Made by a program: the position numbers and the translations under genes
Shown here: piece by piece, positions 1-7,114 of the stretch
How positions within the stretch are numbered: position 1 is the stretch's first letter
How the letters are laid out: the number at the start of each line of letters is the position of its first letter
NCBI GenBank assembly: GCA_964518405.1
Contig: CAZFGB010000193.1
Coordinates: 1 to 7,487 of the forward strand
DNA length: 7,487 nucleotides
From: VXNE01 sp964518405
GTDB taxonomy: Bacteria > Pseudomonadota > Gammaproteobacteria > Pseudomonadales > Azotimanducaceae
Direction of reading: 5' to 3'
The notes under the pieces: model-generated
What the model was told of the DNA's origin: nothing
The model's database searches: none
The model's input: the letters and a program-made list of their open reading frames with translations, nothing else

Positions 1-1266
1 GTGCTGGGCCTGCGCGCCTTTGGCACCCAACTGCTTTGCGAACAGGTGATTGGCCGCTCCCTGCGCCGCCAGTCATATGCGCTCAACGAACAGGGCCTGT
101 TCGATGCCGAATACGCTGATGTGTTCGGCATCCCCTTCGACTTCACCGCGAAGCCCGTCGTCGCCCCGCCACAGAAGCCGGCGAAGACGGTGCAAGTGAA
201 GGCGCTCTCGCCGGAGCGCGACGACGTTGAAATCCGCTTCCCTCGCGTCGCCGGCTACCGCGTGGATTTGCCGAACGACCGGCTCACGGCCGCATTCACG
301 GAGGACTCCAAACTTGTCCTGACCCCGGAGACCGTGGGTCCGACCATCACGCACAATCAGGGCATCATCGGCGAGGGGCACGATCTGACCATCGCGCATC
401 TGGACCGCGTGCGTCGATCCACGCTGCTCTACGAATTGACGTTGCGCCTGCTCTACAACCACTGGCGAGACCCGGATGGCGAACCGGAACTGCACCTGTT
501 CGGCCAGTTGAAGCGCATCACTCGAACCTGGATGAAGGACTGTCTCGAGTGCAAGGGGGACACCTATCCCGCTCAGTTGATGGTCGCCGAACTCGCGGAC
601 CTCGCTTGCGAGAAGATCTTGTCCGCCATCACCCGGGCAGAGCTGCACCGCCAGCCGGTCAAGGCGATGCTCGATCCGTACAACCCGGTTGGCTCAACGC
701 GCGGCGTGAACTTCACCACGTCCCGCACTCAGCGCTACGCCGCCGAAAGCGGACGCCGCTGCCACCTGAACTGGGCGATCCTCGACAGCACATGGGAGGG
801 CGAGTTCTGCCGCGTTCTCGACTCCCACCCCAAAGTCCTTGCTTGGGTGAAGAACCGCAACCTCGGCTTTGAAGTGCCCTACCGCTTCGGCGGCGTGCAG
901 CGCCGATACGTGCCGGATTTCATTGTCCTCTATGACTACGGACTGGGTCACGATGAACCCTTGTGCATCGTCGTGGAAGTCAAGGGATTCCGGGGTGACG
1001 ACGCCAAAGCGAAGAAGGAATCCATGGACACCTACTGGGTACCCGGCGTGAACCAGCTTGGTTGCCATGGAACATGGGCGTTTCTCGAACTCCGTGATCC
1101 ACTCGATATGGAGGAAGAATTCGACGACGCGGCGGTCAACGCGTCGTTGGATGCATTGGAAGATAGAGAACGCGCCAAGGAGTTCGCGCGCTTTCTGGAC
1201 ACCGTCGGAGGCTCGATGCCGGACATCGAGGACATCCCCAGACGTCGGAGCGCGGAAGCGGAATGA
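1..1266 (+). CDS. Type III-like restriction endonuclease subunit Res (C-terminal part; 5' end outside window)
   Basis: This is the ATP-dependent translocase/nuclease subunit of a restriction-modification system, partner of the methyltransferase at 1644. The frame is open from base 1, so the gene begins upstream and the GTG at 1 is very unlikely to be the start. Residues 15-23 (QVIGRSLRR) are superfamily-2 helicase motif VI with the arginine finger; motifs I-V lie outside the window. Residues ~258-345 form a PD-(D/E)xK nuclease with D306 (YVPDF), E326 and K328 (VVEVKG). The stretch 'NLGFEVPY' before it and 'WVPGVNQLG...WAF' after it are typical of this Res family. The protein normally ends soon after that block. 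Here about 33 further residues resemble a VapB antitoxin tail (separate entry). The stop overlaps the next start as ATGA, so translation is probably coupled. Res before mod is the reverse of the classical EcoP1/EcoP15 order. The family call is firm; exact R-M type and recognition site are unknown. Confidence 0.88.
   Translation: MLGLRAFGTQLLCEQVIGRSLRRQSYALNEQGLFDAEYADVFGIPFDFTAKPVVAPPQKPAKTVQVKALSPERDDVEIRFPRVAGYRVDLPNDRLTAAFTEDSKLVLTPETVGPTITHNQGIIGEGHDLTIAHLDRVRRSTLLYELTLRLLYNHWRDPDGEPELHLFGQLKRITRTWMKDCLECKGDTYPAQLMVAELADLACEKILSAITRAELHRQPVKAMLDPYNPVGSTRGVNFTTSRTQRYAAESGRRCHLNWAILDSTWEGEFCRVLDSHPKVLAWVKNRNLGFEVPYRFGGVQRRYVPDFIVLYDYGLGHDEPLCIVVEVKGFRGDDAKAKKESMDTYWVPGVNQLGCHGTWAFLELRDPLDMEEEFDDAAVNASLDALEDRERAKEFARFLDTVGGSMPDIEDIPRRRSAEAE
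1165..1263 (+). other. VapB antitoxin-like C-terminal tail fused in frame to Res
   Basis: Codons 389-421 of Res encode a charged helix (RERAKEFARFLDTV) followed by GGSMPDIEDIPRRRS. From memory of VapB antitoxins (the DUF2191-like family next to VapC), their C-termini run helix, GG-S/T-x-P-(D/E), then PRRR, and this tail wraps into the PIN toxin's active-site groove. The tail ends at the ATGA overlap with the PIN gene, which is where vapB normally ends. What is seen is the motif, its position and the missing N-terminal DNA-binding half of VapB. That it is a true antitoxin remnant or functional antitoxin domain is inference; a chance basic tail is the alternative. Confidence 0.5.
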
Positions 1267-1640
1267 TCTTGGTGGATACCTCGGTCTGGATCGACGACAT
1301 GCGCCGCCAGATCCCCGAACTACGTGCGCTCGTGGAAGCGGGCGACGTTCTGTCCCATGACATGGTGATCGGTGAACTGGCCTGTGGCAACTTGCCTGAC
1401 CGCGAGAGCTTCCTTCGTCGTCTGCAGGGACTCCCTGCGATCACGACCCTTTCGAGCGCCGATGTACTCGGTCTGATTGAAACCCACGCCTGGATGGGTC
1501 GGGGCATCGGCTACGTGGATGCGAACCTGCTAGGCTCGGTTCTTGCGCACTACGGCGCGTCGCTCTGGACGGCTGACAAGCAACTAAAGCAAATTGCCGA
1601 CGAACTCGGTATCGCACACGCCGAAATGGAAGGAGCGTAG
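1263..1640 (+). CDS. vapC: PIN-domain ribonuclease toxin, VapC family
   Basis: This 125-residue protein is one complete PIN domain, the fold of VapC toxins that cleave tRNA or rRNA with Mg2+. All four acidic active-site residues are present: D5 in the opening 'ILVDTSVWID', E38 in 'VIGELA', D86 in 'GYVDANLL' and D105 in 'LWTADKQL'. Length is normal for VapC (about 125-140). The start ATG overlaps the Res stop as ATGA; only a weak GGAA (1254-1257) precedes it, so translation probably depends on ribosomes finishing res. It ends 3 bases before mod. VapC normally follows a vapB antitoxin gene, but none is here; the Res C-terminus looks like the VapB tail instead. Toxin activity is inferred from intact residues; the RNA target cannot be read from sequence. 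A PIN nuclease acting as a defence effector is also possible. Confidence 0.9.
   Translation: MILVDTSVWIDDMRRQIPELRALVEAGDVLSHDMVIGELACGNLPDRESFLRRLQGLPAITTLSSADVLGLIETHAWMGRGIGYVDANLLGSVLAHYGASLWTADKQLKQIADELGIAHAEMEGA
1630..1635 (+). promoter_or_regulatory. Shine-Dalgarno site for mod
   Basis: AAGGAG lies inside the last codons of vapC, 8 bases before the ATG at 1644. It is the strongest ribosome-binding site seen in the operon and fixes the Mod start, giving the family-typical N-terminus with 'RRNIPTAEYQ'. It would let Mod be translated well even if coupling from vapC is poor. Confidence 0.7.
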
Positions 1641-1643
1641 GGA

Positions 1644-4589
1644 ATGCCGAGAAAAGCCAAACGCGTTGAAACTCTGATCCACGGGGAAGCCAAGCGCCGC
1701 AACATCCCAACGGCGGAATACCAGCCGGTGATGCGCTCGGATGACGAGGATCCCATTCGCGTCGCCTACAGGCGTCGCAACCCCGATTTGGACCCGCAAC
1801 TTGTCTGGCGCGGCAAGGACATGCGGGACTGGTCCGATCTCGTGGTGCAGGCACCGCCGCTGTTCATCCAGGAGAAAGTCCATCCGAAGGTGCTGATCGA
1901 CGATCTCGCCCGCATGAGCCGTCGGGCGCGAGCCGAACAGAAGGTGGTCGAATCGGGTTTCCAAACCGACCTGTTTGGGGATTTCAACGGTTTGCCCGAC
2001 GACGATGCCAAGACCGAGTTCTACCAGCACGACGCCAACTGGTCGAACCGCATGATTCTCGGCGACTCCCTGCAGGTGATGGCGTCGCTTGCAGAGCGTG
2101 AGGGGCTCCGCGGCAAGGTGCAGTGCATCTACATCGATCCGCCTTACGGGATCAAGTTCAACTCGAATTTCCAGTGGTCAACCACCAGCCGCGATGTTAG
2201 AGACGGCAAGGCGGAACACATCACACGGGAGCCGGAACAGGTCAAGGCGTTCCGGGACACTTGGCGAGATGGCATTCACTCGTATCTAACGTATCTGCGG
2301 GACCGGCTAACAGTGGCGCGGGATCTGTTGACGGAGAGCGGGAGCCTCTTCTTGCAGATCGGGGATGAGAACGTCCATCGCGTGCGGGCCGTGATGGATG
2401 AGGTGTTCGGTGAAAGGAATCTAGTCTCGCAGATTACCTTCAAGAAGAGCAGCTCTGCCACAGAGCCTTATCTGTCATCAACGTCTGACTATGTGTTGTG
2501 GTACGCGAGACGTATCGACCAACTGAAGTACCGTGCACGGAAACAAGAGAGGGTTGCTGGGGGCGCTGGTGGTGCGGCATACACCTTGGTTGATGAAGTA
2601 CCAGGACACTGGCGACGCATCACCAAGCGGAAACTCGACGACCGTGTAGACCGACTAGGCCTATTCAGACTTCAAACGTTGACGAGTCAAAGGCAGGGAA
2701 GAGACACCGGTCCGGACTCGGCGATGGGGTTCAGTTACCGATTCGAAGGACAGAGCTATTCGCCCTCTCGTGGAAGGGGTTGGACCACAACTGAAGATGG
2801 ACTTCGCCGATTGGTCAAAGCGGGACGGATCGGACGATCAGGAGAATCCATCAACTACAAGAGGTACTTCTCGGATGCTCCTGTATTCGATACCTACAAC
2901 ATTTGGGACGACACGCAATCCGGTAGCGGTATGGGCAAAGTCTATGTCGTACAGACGAATGCAAAGGTCATTGAACGCTGTGTGCTAATGGCCACTGATC
3001 CCAGCGACCTCGTCCTCGACTCAACCTGCGGCTCAGGCACAACGGCCTACGTCGCTGAACAATGGGGCCGTCGCTGGATTACCATCGATACCTCCCGCGT
3101 CGCATTGGCGCTCGCCCGTTCCCGCATCATGGGCGCGCGCTATCCCTACTATCTCTTGGCCGACAGCCGGGACGGCCAGTGCAAGGAGGCCGAGCTCTCC
3201 CGCAAGGCACCACCCGATTCACCCACCTACGGCGACATCCGCCAGGGCTTCGTGTATCAGCGCGTGCCGCACATCACGCTGAGGTCCATCGCCAACAACA
3301 CCGAAATCGACGTCATCTACGAGCGGATGCAACCCGACGTGGAAGCCGCCCTCGCTGATCTCAACTTGGCCGTGCGCGGCCATGCCACGCCGTTCGAGGT
3401 CGAAACCGGCGGCCGCAAGGGCGAAAGTCTCGACTTCACGGCCGCCGACGGCGAGACCGCCACGTTGCCGACCGGCGAGTCCGCCCCGGCCAATGGTTTC
3501 CTCGAATGGGAAGTACCCCGTGAGGCGGACCAGAGTTGGAACGATGCGGCCCGCGAGGCCCACGCTCGCTTCTGGGAAGCCCGCATCGACCGTCAGCGCG
3601 AGATCGATGCCTGCATCGCGGCGCGCGCTGAATACGAACTCATCTACGACAAGCCGTATCAGGACAACAAGAAGGTCCGGGTCGCCGGTCCGTTCACCGT
3701 CGAGAGCCTGTCGCCGCACCGCCTGGCGGCGCTGGACGAGAACGACGAACTGATCATCGCGGAGACGGCCGCCCGCTACGACCTCGGCACCGATGTCGCT
3801 CGCCGTGACTTCGCCCATGTAATCCTGGAAAACCTCCGCACCGCCGGGGTGCAACAGGCGCGGAAGGCGGGTCGAATCACATTCTCTTCCCTGGATCCAC
3901 GGCCAGGTGAGCTGGTCTGCGCCGAGGGCCGATATCTCGAAGGTGGCGACGGCAGGGAGCGTCGCGCCGGCATCTTCATCGGCCCCGAGTTCGGCACTGT
4001 CTCCCGACCAGATTTGGTGCGTGCCACACGAGAAGCCGCTGATGCCGGATTCGACGCCCTCATCGCCTGCGCCTTCAACTACGAGGCTCATGCCACCGAG
4101 TTCAACAAGCTCGGACGCGTCCCAGTACTTAAGGCGCGCATGAATGCCGACCTGCACATGGCCGAAGACCTCAAGAAGACGGACACGGCCAATCTGTTCG
4201 TGATCTTCGGCGAGCCAGATATCGATGTCGAACCCGCCACCAGCGACGACGGCAAAGACGACTGGATACAGGTAAGGATCAACGGAGTAGACGTTTTTGA
4301 TCCCTCGGCCGGCGAAGTTCGCAGTGACGGTCCCGATGGCATCGCCTGCTGGTTCGTGGACACGGACTACAACGAGGAGAGCTTTTTCGTTCGCCAGGCC
4401 TATTTCCTCGGTGCCGGAGACCCCTACAAGTCTCTCAAAACCACTCTCAAGGCGGAGATCGACCCCGACGCCTGGTCAACGCTGCATAGCGACACCTCGC
4501 GCCCCTTCCCGAAACCCTCCACAGCGCGCATCGCCGTGAAGGTCATCAACCACCTGGGCGACGAGGTGATGAAGGTGTTCGCGGTGTAG
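1644..4589 (+). CDS. Type III-like site-specific DNA methyltransferase Mod (N6-adenine/N4-cytosine, beta class)
   Basis: The protein methylates DNA using S-adenosylmethionine and provides the modification and recognition half of the system with Res. Motif IV is D165-P-P-Y168 ('YIDPPYG'), the catalytic loop of amino-methyltransferases, most often adenine N6. Motif I follows much later at D459-S-T-C-G-S-G-T-T467, the SAM pocket, then 'WGRRWITIDTSRVALALAR'. The order IV, recognition domain, I defines the beta class, as in type III Mod. Residues ~265-450 are the presumed target recognition domain and are less GC-rich than the rest. At 981 residues it is about 300 longer than EcoP15I-type Mod. The extra C-terminal ~470 residues contain conserved-looking blocks such as 'KKVRVAGPFTVESLSPHR' (~676-693) and 'CWFVDTDYNEESFFVR' (~902-917). 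The frame is intact. Methyltransferase call is firm; the target base and site are not readable. Confidence 0.93.
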   Translation: MPRKAKRVETLIHGEAKRRNIPTAEYQPVMRSDDEDPIRVAYRRRNPDLDPQLVWRGKDMRDWSDLVVQAPPLFIQEKVHPKVLIDDLARMSRRARAEQKVVESGFQTDLFGDFNGLPDDDAKTEFYQHDANWSNRMILGDSLQVMASLAEREGLRGKVQCIYIDPPYGIKFNSNFQWSTTSRDVRDGKAEHITREPEQVKAFRDTWRDGIHSYLTYLRDRLTVARDLLTESGSLFLQIGDENVHRVRAVMDEVFGERNLVSQITFKKSSSATEPYLSSTSDYVLWYARRIDQLKYRARKQERVAGGAGGAAYTLVDEVPGHWRRITKRKLDDRVDRLGLFRLQTLTSQRQGRDTGPDSAMGFSYRFEGQSYSPSRGRGWTTTEDGLRRLVKAGRIGRSGESINYKRYFSDAPVFDTYNIWDDTQSGSGMGKVYVVQTNAKVIERCVLMATDPSDLVLDSTCGSGTTAYVAEQWGRRWITIDTSRVALALARSRIMGARYPYYLLADSRDGQCKEAELSRKAPPDSPTYGDIRQGFVYQRVPHITLRSIANNTEIDVIYERMQPDVEAALADLNLAVRGHATPFEVETGGRKGESLDFTAADGETATLPTGESAPANGFLEWEVPREADQSWNDAAREAHARFWEARIDRQREIDACIAARAEYELIYDKPYQDNKKVRVAGPFTVESLSPHRLAALDENDELIIAETAARYDLGTDVARRDFAHVILENLRTAGVQQARKAGRITFSSLDPRPGELVCAEGRYLEGGDGRERRAGIFIGPEFGTVSRPDLVRATREAADAGFDALIACAFNYEAHATEFNKLGRVPVLKARMNADLHMAEDLKKTDTANLFVIFGEPDIDVEPATSDDGKDDWIQVRINGVDVFDPSAGEVRSDGPDGIACWFVDTDYNEESFFVRQAYFLGAGDPYKSLKTTLKAEIDPDAWSTLHSDTSRPFPKPSTARIAVKVINHLGDEVMKVFAV
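2405..3000 (+). other. Target recognition domain segment of mod, lower GC than its flanks
   Basis: Codons ~255-452, between motif IV/VIII and motif I, are where beta-class methyltransferases carry their target recognition domain. Hand counting gives about 53% GC over 2401-3000, against 65-70% in the flanking rows counted (3001-3060 and 3361-3420). Codon choice also shifts, with codons such as TTG, TCA, AGA and TAT more common. This fits replacement of the recognition domain by recombination between alleles. Boundaries are approximate. Confidence 0.6.
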
Positions 4590-4623
4590 GGTCGGTTTGC
4601 TACCTTGTGTGACTGCTCATGGA

Positions 4624-5082
4624 TCAGGTCAGCAGCAACCGAACCAAGATCGCGATGTTCAGTGCCACCACCAAACCGAGCACCCACTTAATCGCGCTCA
4701 GTTCCGCCTGAAACGCGCCCAGCTTCACCCGCAGTTCGCCCAGTTCGGTCGCAAAGCCGTCCAGTCTGGTTGCAAAGGCACCCAGTTCGGACTTGAAGCT
4801 GCCCAGTTCGGACCTGAAGACGCCCAGTTCGGACTTGAAGCCGCCGAGTTGGGTTCCAACGCTGCCCAGTTCGGCTCTAACGGCGTCCAGATCCGACCGT
4901 TGCGCGGCCAGTTCATTCTGCATATCCGCAAGCCCGCGCCTCAGGTTGGCTACATCGTCCCTGGTGGCCAGATCGCCCTGGCCCGAACGTATGGCGGAGG
5001 CGACCGCTTCGGCCTGCCCCTGATCGAACCCGGCGGCCTGCAACGCCTTCGCGGCGCTCAATGTGTCGAATGCTGCGGCCAT
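4624..5082 (-). CDS. Coiled-coil membrane-anchored protein, DUF1640/CCDC90-like
   Basis: This 152-residue protein has three parts. Residues ~1-42 ('FDTLSAAKALQAAGFDQGQA...') match the N-terminal head of DUF1640 proteins, bacterial relatives of mitochondrial CCDC90/MCUR1. Residues ~45-132 form a coiled coil, with nine heptads from ~70 of pattern x-E-L-G-x-F-x, Leu and Phe at core a/d positions. Residues ~133-151 (WVLGLVVALNIAILVRLLL) are one hydrophobic helix at the very C-terminus, so it is likely a tail-anchored inner-membrane protein. I chose the ATG at 5082, not upstream ones, because similarity to the family begins there and the longer form would run into the dnaG start. No Shine-Dalgarno precedes it, but TATACT does. 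It is convergent with mod (34-base gap) and divergent from dnaG. Function of the bacterial family is unknown. The opposite strand is also open here only because of the repeat. Confidence 0.72.
   Translation of the reverse strand: MAAAFDTLSAAKALQAAGFDQGQAEAVASAIRSGQGDLATRDDVANLRRGLADMQNELAAQRSDLDAVRAELGSVGTQLGGFKSELGVFRSELGSFKSELGAFATRLDGFATELGELRVKLGAFQAELSAIKWVLGLVVALNIAILVRLLLT
4697..4906. repeat. Imperfect 21-bp tandem repeat (~10 units) encoding coiled-coil heptads
   Basis: Units begin near 4697, 4718, 4739, 4760, 4781, 4802, 4823, 4844, 4865 and 4886, most opening with CCCAGTTCGG on the + strand. The units at 4781 and 4823 differ at one base; 4802 differs from 4781 at three. The others are more diverged. 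Each unit is seven codons of the - strand gene, so gain or loss of units keeps the frame and changes coiled-coil length. Confidence 0.85.
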
Positions 5083-5089
5083 GAGCGAG

Positions 5090-5095
5090 AGTATA
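5090..5095 (-). promoter_or_regulatory. -10 box TATACT, probable leaderless promoter of the coiled-coil gene
   Basis: On the - strand TATACT (5 of 6 to consensus) ends 7 bases before the ATG at 5082, which would place the transcript start at about 5083, one base from the start codon. No -35 of note is seen 16-18 bases upstream. There is no ribosome-binding site between the box and the ATG, which fits leaderless translation. Confidence 0.35.
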
Positions 5096-5291
5096 GCCGA
5101 AAGGCAAAGTCGGAATCGGCGGGCCTGGTCATGTTTGCCGCGTCGCGGGGACGTCCGCACCGCAACGGCGTCGATGGTGAATCGCACACCACTCGGCCGA
5201 AACCCCGCTTCTCTTTCCCAACAGTTTGCGTTTCGGATACAGTCCCCGGTCCCTACCTTTCGCGTTCCGGAAGCGTTAACCTGATCGCCCA

Positions 5292-7076
5292 ATGGCCGGT
5301 CGGATTCCGCAGTCCTTCATCAACGATCTGCTCCAGCGGATCGACATCGTCGACCTCATCGACGCGCGCGTGAAACTGACCAAGTCCGGCAAGTCCTGGA
5401 AGGCCTGCTGTCCCTTCCACCAGGAGAAAACGCCCTCGTTCAACGTCAACCCGGAACGGGGCGGCTACAAGTGTTTCGGCTGCGGCGCAGGCGGCACGGC
5501 GATCACCTTCCTGATGGAGCACGACCGGATGGAGTTCGTCGAAGCGATAGAGACGCTGGCGGCCATCGCGCATGTCGAGGTTCCGAGGGAAGTGGGGACG
5601 CGCTTGGAGAAGCGGGATGCGGGCCTCTACGAACTGCTTGCCGAGGCGGCGAAGCTGTACCGCCAGGCATTGCGCGAACACCCCGAAGCGATCAACTACC
5701 TGAAAGAGCGAGGTCTGGATGGCGAAACCGCGCGCAGGTTCGGCATCGGCTTCGCGCCCGACACTTGGGACTATCTGAAAACGAGACTTGATGCGGATCT
5801 GGACAGGATGGTCGCGGCGGGGCTTGTCGCGCGAAACGACGCCGGACGGTCCTATGATCGGTTCAGGCACCGGATCATGTTCCCCATTCGCGACTCGCGG
5901 GGGCGTGTGGTGGCCTTCGGTGGACGCCTCATGCCCGATGCGGGCGATGGCCCCAAGTACGTCAACTCGCCGGAGACATCGGTGTTCCACAAGGCGCGCG
6001 AACTCTATGGACTCTACGAGGCCAGGCGCTCACCGCGCCGGGGAACCGGGCTTGACCGGCTGATCGTGGTCGAAGGCTACATGGACGTGGTTGCCCTGGC
6101 CCAGAACGGGATACCGAATGCCGTCGCCACCCTCGGCACCGCCGTAGGCGCGGAGCACTTCGAGCGGCTCTACCGCAATACCTCCGAAGTAGTGTGCTGT
6201 TTCGACGGCGACCGGGCGGGCAGACAGGCGGCCTGGCGCGCGCTCGAGGCGAGCCTTCCGTCGTTGCGCGATGGCCGCCAGTGCAAGTTCGTTTTCCTGC
6301 CGGACGGCGAGGACCCCGACAGCCTGGTCAGGGGCGAGGGCAAGGAACACTTCGAGCAACAGGTCGCGGGATCGAAACCCGCCGGGGATTATCTCGTCGA
6401 TGCGTTGTCGGAAGGTCTCGACCTCGCGTCCATGGATGCCCGCGCCCGGTTGTGGGATCTCGCCAAGCCCTTGGTATACCGCATGCCGCGAGATGTGCTG
6501 AGACGCTTGCTGGTCGACCGTTTCGCCGGCATCGTGGGAGTGAGTTCCGATGCGCTCGATCCGCCTTCGGCGGACACGGGAGAACGCTGGATGGAAGAGG
6601 CGCCGCCGCCGCGACCACCGGCGCCGACGCCAGCTCGCGCGTCGCCGCTCGAACGGCGGTTGCTGCGTTGCCTGCTGCGCAGCCCGGCCGTGTTGCGGAA
6701 GCTGGACGCATCCCTCGCGGGCAAGCTGCTCAACGCGCCCGACGACGACTCGTTGTTCCTTCGCGTGGCACAGTGGGCCGCGAAGGATGGAGATGCGGAC
6801 GCCTCGGTCCTGCTGGCGCGATTCGTGCACGAACCCGTCCACGAAGAACTGCGGGAACTCGCCGAGCGGGAACAGCTGGTCGATACCGAATCGTTCGAGG
6901 CGGAGTTTGTCAGCGGCGTCGAGGTTTACGTGAGGAATCGAGCCCGCCGCCATCGGCGCGCACTGCTGGAGAAGGAAAACATCGAAGGTTGGATCGCATC
7001 GCCGGGCGCTCCCGGCGTGCCGCACGACATCAGTACGAAAACGCGGTCCAAGGCCGCGGCGGCACCGGCAAAATAG
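5292..7076 (+). CDS. dnaG: DNA primase DnaG
   Basis: DnaG makes the short RNA primers for lagging-strand replication and is recruited by the replicative helicase DnaB. The zinc-binding CHC2 domain has C40, H43, C61 and C64, the same positions as in E. coli. The catalytic core follows, with the TOPRIM motifs E261 ('VVEGYMD') and D305-G-D307 ('FDGDRAGR') that hold catalytic Mg2+. A proline-rich linker (~437-450, PPPRPPAPTP) leads to the C-terminal helicase-binding domain (~452-575) and a short Lys/Ala-rich tail. Length (594) is normal. The start gives the standard 'MAGRIP' beginning; no clear Shine-Dalgarno precedes it. The ~210 bases upstream, shared with the divergent gene, show no convincing promoter, and rpsU, the usual upstream neighbour in gammaproteobacteria, is absent. 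rpoD follows after 76 bases. Confidence 0.98.
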   Translation: MAGRIPQSFINDLLQRIDIVDLIDARVKLTKSGKSWKACCPFHQEKTPSFNVNPERGGYKCFGCGAGGTAITFLMEHDRMEFVEAIETLAAIAHVEVPREVGTRLEKRDAGLYELLAEAAKLYRQALREHPEAINYLKERGLDGETARRFGIGFAPDTWDYLKTRLDADLDRMVAAGLVARNDAGRSYDRFRHRIMFPIRDSRGRVVAFGGRLMPDAGDGPKYVNSPETSVFHKARELYGLYEARRSPRRGTGLDRLIVVEGYMDVVALAQNGIPNAVATLGTAVGAEHFERLYRNTSEVVCCFDGDRAGRQAAWRALEASLPSLRDGRQCKFVFLPDGEDPDSLVRGEGKEHFEQQVAGSKPAGDYLVDALSEGLDLASMDARARLWDLAKPLVYRMPRDVLRRLLVDRFAGIVGVSSDALDPPSADTGERWMEEAPPPRPPAPTPARASPLERRLLRCLLRSPAVLRKLDASLAGKLLNAPDDDSLFLRVAQWAAKDGDADASVLLARFVHEPVHEELRELAEREQLVDTESFEAEFVSGVEVYVRNRARRHRRALLEKENIEGWIASPGAPGVPHDISTKTRSKAAAAPAK

Positions 7077-7102
7077 TCGGAATATGAGGGACTTGTATCC
7101 TG

Positions 7103-7108
7103 TATAAT
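7103..7108 (+). promoter_or_regulatory. -10 box TATAAT upstream of rpoD
   Basis: A perfect TATAAT lies in an AT-rich patch just after dnaG. The predicted transcript start is ~7115, 38 bases before the rpoD ATG. No good -35 is found at 16-18 bases upstream (the hexamers there are GAATAT, AATATG or GGAATA), so activity may need another factor or be modest. It would give rpoD a promoter separate from dnaG, as known for this operon in E. coli. Confidence 0.5.
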
Positions 7109-7114
7109 TGTTCG

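Noticed and set aside
73..648. 191-codon open frame on the - strand opposite res
   Set aside because: Antisense shadow; res is clearly coding through this stretch.
3219..4157. 312-codon open frame on the - strand inside mod
   Set aside because: Mirror frame of GC-rich coding sequence; Mod is intact and strongly recognisable on the + strand here.
4697..4906. CRISPR array
   Set aside because: The repeats are contiguous 21-bp units without spacers and encode protein heptads.
5083..5291. Promoter-like pieces before dnaG (TTTGCG near 5225, TACAGT at 5238-5243) and the palindrome TTCCGGAA near 5266
   Set aside because: Spacing between the boxes is far too short for a sigma-70 promoter, and the palindrome is only 8 bp with no extended arms; neither is above chance.
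4597..5373. 258-codon open frame on the + strand, antisense to the coiled-coil gene, with its own 7-residue repeat (AQFG-like)
   Set aside because: The 21-bp repeat lacks stops in this frame, which keeps it open; it runs into dnaG in another frame, has no domain similarity I recognise, and the - strand reading gives a sensible heptad coiled coil plus membrane anchor.
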